From Bathymodiolus brooksi (lineage: Eukaryota > Mollusca > Bivalvia > Mytilida > Modiolidae), in NCBI GenBank assembly GCA_963680875.1, contig OY804590.1:23932640-23996639 (forward strand): 64,000 bases of DNA. The letters are read 5' to 3'. Below, piece by piece: positions 57,277 through 64,000 of the stretch; positions within the stretch are counted from its first letter, which is position 1; each line of letters starts with the position of its first letter. Made by a program: the position numbers and the translations under genes. The notes beneath the pieces were generated by a model that saw only the letters and a program-made list of their open reading frames with translations, searched no databases and had not been told where the DNA came from.

Positions 57277-58395
57277 TTAATTGGGATTAATCACCGACTC
57301 AACGGACCCATTGTCCTCGAAGATACGATCCACACCTGTGTCCAACCTGCGCAAGATATCCATAATATCATCATGATTTCGGATTTGTATTTTTCTACTG
57401 TTCTCATTAGTTTTTAGATAGATTCTCCCATCAGTTGTCCAGTAAGCGTGTATCTTACGACTATACTTGAGTTCCGCCAGTGCTTTTACAAGATTTGTTC
57501 GATATTGGGTTAAGTTCTCAGTAATAAATATTTTATCTGGATGACGTTTAAGTTCTTTCTTTGAGTTATATACCTTCTCACGGACACGATAGGATAGGAA
57601 ACGAACGATTACTTGGGATTTCCCGTCCTTAGGTTTGCCTATGACATGGGAACGACCTATATCTTCCTTCTTCATGTCAGTAATACTTAGGTTATTTTGG
57701 CATATATGTAGTATTATGGAATCAGTATCTACAGGGTGCTTAATCCTACCCATGTTGTTAAGTGGAACTCTGATGTTGTGAAAACGCAGGCTAGTCCTGC
57801 GTGAATATTGTTCTTGGTTCTCAACCCTGAGCTCCAACTCATTTATTTTCCTATAGAGTACCTCAATTTCACTTTCCCTTTCCTTGAGGGACTCATCAAT
57901 TTCACCATTTTTTTTGCAGATATGGACGATCATAGACGCTTGTTTTTGCATCATATCTTTCTGTTCTACAATTGTTTTATCCTGATCATTGATTTTTTTT
58001 TCTAATGGTTTAATATGATCATTAATTTTTTTCTCTAGGGCCTTGTTTATGGACTCGGCTACTGATTCTGCAATTTTTTCTGATAAAATTGGGACAATTT
58101 GATTTAGTACAGTAGGGTTTATTAGGGCTTCAATAACTTTGTCTGCCATAGTTTGTGTTTTTTTCTTCTGACTCAGGTCCCCAACTGAATTTCGACGACG
58201 AGTTTGCTTCGTCTCTTGTTTGAGAGTGGCTGCAAGATCTTGTGGGCTATCAGGGCTAGGCCGTTTTCTAGAGTTTGGAGTTTCCTTTGTGTTTACAAAC
58301 GATTCTATTGTAGTTTCTGAATTGAGACTAGGTTGAGAGCTGGTTATCAAGGATGTCAACAATGATACTGTGTTATTATCCATGACCTCGGCCAT
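57277..58395 (-). CDS. LINE beta ORF1: coiled-coil RNA-binding protein
   Basis: 372 residues, intact, start ATGGCCGAGG at 58395. Basic Ser/Pro-rich N-terminus (RKRPSPDSPQ at 44-53; TRRRNS at 65-70), long coiled coil about 105-198 (EKIAESVAES, EKKINDHIKPLEKKINDQDK, ESEIEVLYRKINELELR), then an L1-ORF1p-like RNA-binding domain from about 192 (EQYSRRTSLRFHNI; GRSHVIGKPKDGKSQVIVRF at 247-266; FITENLTQYR at 290-299). By analogy with L1 ORF1p it should trimerise and bind element RNA in the RNP. It belongs to the same insertion as ORF2 because both lie between one pair of target duplications, although related ORF1s may also accompany other LINE groups. Confidence 0.9.
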   Translation of the reverse strand: MAEVMDNNTVSLLTSLITSSQPSLNSETTIESFVNTKETPNSRKRPSPDSPQDLAATLKQETKQTRRRNSVGDLSQKKKTQTMADKVIEALINPTVLNQIVPILSEKIAESVAESINKALEKKINDHIKPLEKKINDQDKTIVEQKDMMQKQASMIVHICKKNGEIDESLKERESEIEVLYRKINELELRVENQEQYSRRTSLRFHNIRVPLNNMGRIKHPVDTDSIILHICQNNLSITDMKKEDIGRSHVIGKPKDGKSQVIVRFLSYRVREKVYNSKKELKRHPDKIFITENLTQYRTNLVKALAELKYSRKIHAYWTTDGRIYLKTNENSRKIQIRNHDDIMDILRRLDTGVDRIFEDNGSVESVINPN

Positions 58396-58617
58396 CTTGA
58401 ATTTTGTGTTTACAGGTACAGGTTCAATAGCGGAAAGAGTATTACACTGTTTCCTTCCAAAAATACCGTTAATTTAGTGTCAGTTCAAAGTACAAGTGAT
58501 ATCTCACCCTCTTGGAATAACATTTAGGTAATTAGCATGTAGTTATCCAGAGCATTTTCCTATTTTTTTCAGGAGGACTCGATTACCCTACCATTAACGT
58601 TGGCGCATGCTCAGTAT
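58396..58617 (-). promoter_or_regulatory. LINE beta 5' UTR (putative internal promoter)
   Basis: 222 bp between the target duplication and the ORF1 start. Begins ATACTGAGCATGCGCCAACG on the minus strand. LINEs need a promoter inside their 5' UTR; none is recognisable by motif here. Confidence 0.45.
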
Positions 58618-58628
58618 CAAAGATGCTT

Positions 58629-60215
58629 CAATTTTGATCTGAAAAAGAAGAATTTGTGCCTGTAATCTGGATTGTTGGGTATTTATTAACTAATTTTTCA
58701 TAGTTTTTTTTACAGATACACGAAGCTCGTGACATGATTCAGAAAACCACGGTCTTTATACAACTCTTTGTTTATGAAATTTTGAGACTGGGTGTCGTTT
58801 TACTATTTTCGCAGACTTGGCTGCATTTTCATAAAGAAAGGAATTAAATGAGTAAACAGCTGAATCACAATCTTCAAAGTCAGACTGAAGAAATCTTTCT
58901 ATTACATTTTTACTTTCACTACTATTTATATTTTGTATATATAATTGTTAATAGCTTCTTGGGACCATACAAAATCAGTTGACATTGATGACCACTATAA
59001 TTAAAACTAACTAACAGAGAACAACTTATGATGCAATGGTTTGATAAACAAGTATAATCATGTACCTCAAAATAGCCTGTTTTGCTTATTAGCTCATTTG
59101 ACATAAGCATGTAATCAAATGTGCTACAACCATTGTATGTGATACATGTGTGTCTACCTAGTAGATCACCAATAGTTCTACCATTTAGGATTCTAAGGCC
59201 TGATTCTTTATTATTATTTATTATTATTATTACAAGGCATTTTTATAGCGCATTATATAACAATACAATTACTCTAAGCGCTTTATATGTTTAAAATATA
59301 CACAAATGTACATAAATAAGAAAAATAAGTGAAGTAAGAACAATACATTTAAAAGCATGCCCAATTTAATCAAATATCGGTATAAAAACTTTAAGACTCA
59401 AAAAGCTTAACCAAATTGAATTAAAAAGAAGAAAATTGCGTATTTTAAGAGAATTAGGGAAAACATATCTAAAAATATTAATTAAAATAAAGGCATAAAA
59501 ATGGACAAGAAATTGAATAATAAATAAACTTAGCTATCGAAATCAGTGAATGTAACTAAAAATTATTAAAAATACTACATAGGCTAAGTAAAAGTTTACC
59601 ATTCTTGTTGACAAGTTTAGGGTCAAGGTTATTCCTTGGCGAGTTTTGATCATAAACATAATGTACATCATGTGTATTAGATCTTGAAAAGACATCAAAA
59701 GGTACAAAATCATGCTTAGTATTAGTTTAAGCATTGAAGTCTCCCTGGACTATAATATGACCTAAACTACTATACCTACATCTACTAATAATTGTTCATA
59801 AACAGACTCCATATCTAAAACATATTGACTAGAATTTTCAGGTGATATGTACACAGTTGCTGAAATAATATCTTTGTCTACTTTGAAAAAAAGAATGGTC
59901 TAATCTAATCCAAAGAATATCGCTATGGGATTTTGGTAATTGTTTTACTCCTTTAGAAAGAGAGTTCTTGACAAAAATGTTAATGTCACCAGAATTACGC
60001 CTAGCTTTCCGATGTTTTTGTCTATTGCTTCCGTCCACGAAATGAAAGCCAGGGATATTGAATATGCTATCTGAATCATTGGTCCACGGCCATGTTTCCA
60101 CAAAACCAATAATACTAAATTGAGAAATTGTTTTCAAGAAATGTGGGTCATTAATCTTTTCAGTGGTAAGACCCTCGATGTTCCACATTGCTGATTTAAG
60201 ACAGTTTTTCAACAT
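58629..60215 (-). pseudogene. LINE alpha: endonuclease domain, broken
   Basis: Minus-strand blocks in order: MWNIEGLTTEKINDPHFLKT, FSIIGFVETWPWTNDSDS and KARRNSGDINIFVKNSL (60215-59838), GDFNA near 59740, NSPRNNLDPKLVNKNGKLL (about 59640-59590). After an insertion come RILNGRTIGDLLGRHTCITY (59200-59140), DYMLMSNELI and VHDYTCLSNHC (59110-59020, SNH standing where SDH is expected), and KFFFFRSKLKH next to the LINE beta target duplication. In-frame stops and shifts throughout. The reverse transcriptase half is at 48395-50489. Confidence 0.88.
59213..59560 (-). mobile_element. SINE-like insertion with (ATT)n tail in LINE alpha
   Basis: Splits the LINE alpha endonuclease. The plus strand reads TTATTATTATTACAAGGCAT, TTTTATAGCGCATTATATAA and CTCTAAGCGCTTTATA. 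The inverse, ending GCGCTATAAAAATGCCTTG plus an AAT-repeat tail, is a 3' end I recall from dispersed repeats in many marine invertebrates. The 5' limit is uncertain. Confidence 0.6.
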
Positions 60216-60332
60216 AATTTTTAAGTCAACTTTTATTTTATTTTTTTAATTGAAAACCCATTGTAATAAGATGTTGGATTCAAAGGATTAATCATTATTC
60301 AATGATACTTATGTTAATTTAAAAAAAGTATA

Positions 60333-60333
60333 C

Positions 60334-60370
<37 letters not shown>

Positions 60371-60371
60371 A
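60333..60371 (+). repeat. (TA)n(GA)n microsatellite
   Basis: TATATATATA followed by about twelve GA units. Confidence 0.95.
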
Positions 60372-60944
60372 AGTCTAAGGGAATCTACCAACCAGAGAAC
60401 TTAATGAGTAACGGATCGTAGAGACATGACGATGCAGCACAAACAAAATAAATTATAGAAGTCTAGAAGATTGTGCAACGATACCGATGAAGATGTTACA
60501 AACAATATATTGACAAAATTTTCGATCAACAAATGACCTTCCTCAGTGTCTATCAAAGTTAGACTGCGTTTGTAAAGATTAGATGGTATAATTACAACTC
60601 ACTAAATAGTCAGGTGACAAAGTGTGGCGTATTATATATATATGTATAAAAAGTATGGCATGTAGTATTGTACACAAAAAAAAACATGAAAAAGTGTAAA
60701 GCACAGATTCAAGATAAAAAATTATGATAATGATAGTAAATACACAAAAAAGTGACTTTCTAAATATTGGTGTACTTAAAGTTGTAAGTACATGTTTCAA
60801 TGATTAAACTCTAATTCTACTCATGCACAGAAAAATTGCTTGTACAAAGAACCATAACTCAAATGATCCAAAAAGCACAAAGACAATCTAATTATGTACG
60901 GCTGGACTTTGTTGTTGATGCGGTAGAAACATCCACGGAAATTG
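60372..60944. other. Unassigned sequence between LINE alpha ORF2 and ORF1
   Basis: No coding sequence recognised. Contains ACAAAATTTTCGATCAACAA, a word I associate with ends of other dispersed retroelements, without firm identification. Confidence 0.4.
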
Positions 60945-61256
60945 TCACGGCAATATGGGCGGAGGTAGCTGGGGCCACGGAGGCCTTTGAAAGTTCCCAG
61001 AGAAACTCTGAAATGCCGTCTGAGGTGGAGTGGGAAATCCATTATGACTCTGGTTGAATGGGTAATGTTGATGGTGCTCTGAAAAGTTTTCCCTTGCAAA
61101 CTTTCGCATTGAACTCTGTGATCTATGAGTGTAAGTAGCGGTATACATGTTCATTGCTGTTTTTATGTGCTTAACAATAGCTGGTAGTCCCTTATTGTTG
61201 TTCAGGTGCGCATGTTCATAGAACATATCATCTGTTGGCACAAAAATATTAATCAT
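60945..61256 (-). pseudogene. LINE alpha: ORF1 C-terminal fragment (SGNH-like)
   Basis: Minus strand reads FVPTDDMFYEHAHLNNNKGL and PAIVKHIKTAMNM, the end of an SGNH/GDSL-type esterase domain as found in ORF1 of several LINE groups (D x-x-H-L-N-x-x-G-L). A Pro/Phe-rich tail FPTPPQTAFQSFSGN follows with a stop. No upstream part is recognisable, so the element is truncated at about 61240. Confidence 0.65.
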
Positions 61257-62255
61257 GGAGATGGATTCAAACTGTTTGCACTCTGATTCTGTCGAGCAGG
61301 CTGATATTTTTCAGTATCAATCATATTCACATTCAGATGACATGTTTATCATCTTTAAATCAAACATAAACACGGATACATCTATATTTGTATTTTCGCG
61401 GGAAAAATCACATGATTCAAAATATTCAAAATACGCTTCCCCAAAACATAGTTCATTTTAAAGTAGTTTGCAAATTTACCATTCATTTTTACAGGTTTAT
61501 ATAAATGTTAAGATTGTTGAATTTTTCCTTTAATGGTGATATTCATTGGTTTTTTTTATTACAAACATCAAAGTTGGCAATTTACCGGTTTTGTTTACCA
61601 ATGCTGTTCTGTTTTAGAAAACATAAAGGTCACGACCTCGCTTATGACGTAAACATTATGACGTCTCAGCAGAGGTTATCAAGAATTGTGACAAGTACAT
61701 TTTTGTAGGACGATGTTTGTTGATATTGCAGACACGACAGTTCCTAATTTGATATATGTTTAAAAAGTAAAATGTTAACTAGATAATGGTGTTGCTGAAT
61801 TTTATTTACTGTTGTCATCTTCACAGGAATTATCGTTTAAATGTTGGGAGAATTTGGTGATAACTCCTGCTCACTGTTGATAAGTCCAGCTCAGCTCACG
61901 CGAACTTTGATACGAGTTTTGCTTAGAGTCAGCAGGTAGATATAGCGGGAGAGAAGGGTGATAAACAGAGGGATTGGTCCCAACTATGGTAGAAATAGCA
62001 ATATTTTGATTCCAGATCCATAGCACTAATGGATCAAATTCCTTGCACCGGAAACAACGCAACCGGAAACCAATACAGGGTTACTGGTGGAATTCGATTC
62101 CGTAAGGATATGCAGTAATCTGGTACTCCTGGCAATATACAAAATAAAGGTCAAAATTTCAAAATTTTCCAAATTGCAAAAATGTCATAAAATTTAAAAA
62201 TTTTCAGAAAATTTTAAAATTTTCAGAAAATTTCAAAATTATAAAAAAAAATTAT
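61257..62255. other. Unassigned non-coding sequence
   Basis: No gene recognised. At 62150-62240 the simple word CAAAATTTTCAAAATT recurs. Confidence 0.4.
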
Positions 62256-62261
62256 GTGATA

Positions 62262-62402
62262 CAAAATTATGTGATTCAGTTTGTCAGTGATTTGCGACAG
62301 GTCTGTCGTTTTCTCCAGGTACTCCAGTTTTTTCCTCTACAAATAAAACTGACCGCCACATATTTAACTGAAATATTGTTAAAAGTGGCATTAAACACCA
62401 TA
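62262..62402 (+). mobile_element. Mollusc-type SINE tail
   Basis: CAGTTTGTCAGTGATTTGCG, GTCGTTTTCTCCAGGTACTC, AATAAAACTGACCGCCACAT and TTTAACTGAAATATTGTTAA match the 3' module of the SINE at 23150-23295. No tRNA-like head visible. Confidence 0.65.
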
Positions 62403-62574
62403 ACACTAACCTTAACCTTACAAAAATGTATTTATATATATACACCTATTGTAATTATCATACAAAAATGATAATGACTGCAGGATAAATACTATTTTTT
62501 TATTTTAACAAAGTTCTGTCTTTAAGTAAATTATGACAATATCAACATTGAACGTGCAACTTAAAGGCTGTCAG

Positions 62575-63568
62575 AATTGATTTTTTGGGTTTATATTAAT
62601 AGTTGCCAATATTCGATGTTTTATACTAATAAAATGTTCTGAACAAAAAGCCAGATTTAAACAAATATGTTGTAATGCCGTAATTAGTGAAAAGAATTCG
62701 AATGTCTGTCGGTGGAATCGTCATTAACCCACCTAATTATAAGTCGACTGCTTTTCCGAGGTTTACCGAACACTGATAACTGCTATTAATAACCAAAGAA
62801 GCATGATGCATGTAAATTCGTTAGAATTAATATAATGGTATTTAGTAAGAATGACGTTTAAAATCGGAAATACGTGATGAAATCAATAAAAACAAACACA
62901 AACTCTGTAAAGGGTCCCGATCGATAAACTAAATGGAAAATTGTAAACAAATTGTATTGCATATTATTGACAACACTAGAGTTGTCTTGATTAAATTATT
63001 TTAGAAAAAAACCCAGACATTAAGTTCATTATTTTAGTCTCTAATTTAAAAGAAATATCACCTAGCGTTTTCCTCTGAAAAAAAGAATATATAAAAAACT
63101 ACAATGCAATTCTACTGTCAAAACACGATTCGGCCGAAAAAATATACTAAATTATGGTTACGTGTTGAAAAATGGAGTAGGTCGGTATAACATCTTTTTT
63201 TAATTTTTACACAAAGCTTGCAGAATCCTCCTTTTTGTGTCGTTTTCGTATAGAATCCGTCAATGTTTTTATTCTTCCACGATTCGACTTGTGCCCTGTG
63301 CACATTTCCTTCATCAACAAACAATTTCGCACATGCGCAAACGCTTTCCAGAATGAGTTCACTGTCATGTCGTATGAATATTGCTCGGGTAAACATTGAA
63401 TGATTTACTGGATGCAAGAGAATCAAACAGCGACGTATTTCCTTCGTTCTAGGCTATTTACGTATGATATTATGAACAATTTCAACTGCAATTAGTATAA
63501 AACATCGAATATTGGCAAATTTTAATATATATATATAAAAAAAATCAATTCTGACAGCCTGTATGCCT
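62575..63568. mobile_element. 994-bp TIR element flanked by TTAA
   Basis: TTAA at 62571-62574 and 63569-63572. Left end AGGCTGTCAGAATTGATTTT; inverse right end AGGCATACAGGCTGTCAGAA; both continue with GCCAATATTCGATGTTTTAT. TTAA flanks suit piggyBac- or Kolobok-like elements. No transposase. A 102-codon minus frame (63118-63426) inside reads FIRHDSELILESVCACAKLF and WKNKNIDGFYTKTTQKGGFC. I cannot assign it; captured sequence or chance. Confidence 0.75.
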
Positions 63569-63572
63569 TTAA

Positions 63573-64000
63573 ATTAGTTACGAAGAATATTGATGTGTTT
63601 GCCCCCTTCCCCCCATTTGTTGGCAACAATTTAACTTAATTACAGTTTCCGTTCATGGTACTGACAATTTCACACACATGATTTGCTGGACCTTCAGGAG
63701 ATGTTTGTTGGCTTCTCTGTGTTACTACATTGTAAGTCCATCTGATTATTGCATCAATTTAGAATTTTTAAACTATCTTTAAATGAATAATACACAGATC
63801 AAGTTTGTTCTTGCAGTTTACTTTCAAAAGACAACATTTTAATAGCTAACATCTCTGATGAGTGACAACAGGCTCCCTGGAACCTATGTTTTTTTCACTC
63901 TATAAAGGGGTTGTATTAAAAGCATGTAAAAACGCATATTCTTTTTTTATTTAAGGTGGAAATGTTGAAATTGTCTATTAAATTTTGCTTGATACACGTA
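63573..64000. other. Unassigned non-coding sequence
   Basis: No feature recognised. Confidence 0.4.

Larger units (their letters stand above)
50501..58617 (-). mobile_element. LINE beta: full-length non-LTR retrotransposon, 8.1 kb
   Basis: Inserted in LINE alpha with a perfect 11-bp duplication (CAAAGATGCTT on the plus strand at 50490-50500 and 58618-58628). Removing the insertion restores the LINE alpha frame: FFRSKLKH is followed by LCKYEEKKYRN. On the minus strand, 5' to 3': 5' UTR 58617-58396, ORF1 58395-57277, spacer 57276-54191, ORF2 54190-50723, 3' UTR 50722-50501 ending AATCATCATAAACT. Both ORFs are uninterrupted. Perfect target duplication and intact ORFs indicate a young, possibly mobile copy. 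Confidence 0.92.

Overview
The window is animal nuclear DNA, most likely from a mollusc and probably a bivalve. It is AT-rich with no prokaryotic gene packing. Nearly all coding matter is reverse transcriptase, LINE endonuclease or hAT transposase. It also carries tRNA-headed SINEs and short motifs such as GGGAGATAACTC that I recall from bivalve genomes; this assignment rests on memory, not on a search.

Layout. (1) Positions 1-11567, resuming at 21276-21345, and positions 26007-48115 are two direct copies (A and B) of one ancestral stretch, roughly 26 kb apart. Each has since collected its own insertions, so one copy usually shows the empty site of an insertion in the other. Both end in the same dead LINE (LINE gamma), which carries the same two in-frame stops in its reverse transcriptase and the same internal insertion. 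(2) In copy A this LINE is split near its 3' end by two adjacent insertions: a 1.8-kb long-TIR element (11568-13378) and a 7.9-kb composite (13390-21275). The composite is a nest of elements, including two copies of a GGGAMC MITE, a 1.4-kb long-TIR element and a 529-bp element that carries a piece of a helicase gene. (3) Positions 21335-25810, between the copies, hold an 82-bp minisatellite, a SINE whose tRNA-like head is amplified about 13-fold in tandem, the one gene that looks cellular (a Myb/SANT protein resembling the TTF1/Reb1 family, minus strand), a second SINE and a second copy of the helicase-bearing element. (4) Copy B holds a LINE 3' end, two hAT-type transposase remnants, several MITEs and a third SINE. 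(5) Positions 48395-61240 (minus) are an old LINE (LINE alpha: SGNH-like ORF1 tail, endonuclease, reverse transcriptase). It is interrupted by an 8.1-kb LINE (LINE beta, 50501-58617) flanked by a perfect 11-bp target-site duplication. LINE beta has an intact ORF1 (372 aa) and an intact 1155-aa ORF2 with a 2A-like motif near its N-terminus. The ORFs are separated by a 3.1-kb repeat-rich spacer. (6) Positions 61241-64000 hold a SINE tail and a TTAA-flanked TIR element.

No operon-like cooperation is present. The biology is that of mobile elements: autonomous LINE beta could supply reverse transcriptase, SINEs depend on LINE machinery, and MITEs depend on hAT, Mutator-like or PIF-like transposases encoded elsewhere. 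The strongest observations are the intact 2A-bearing LINE, the TIR element that captured a helicase exon, the multi-head SINE array, and the paired duplication that dates most insertions relative to each other. All identities here are read by eye; no alignment or database search was run.
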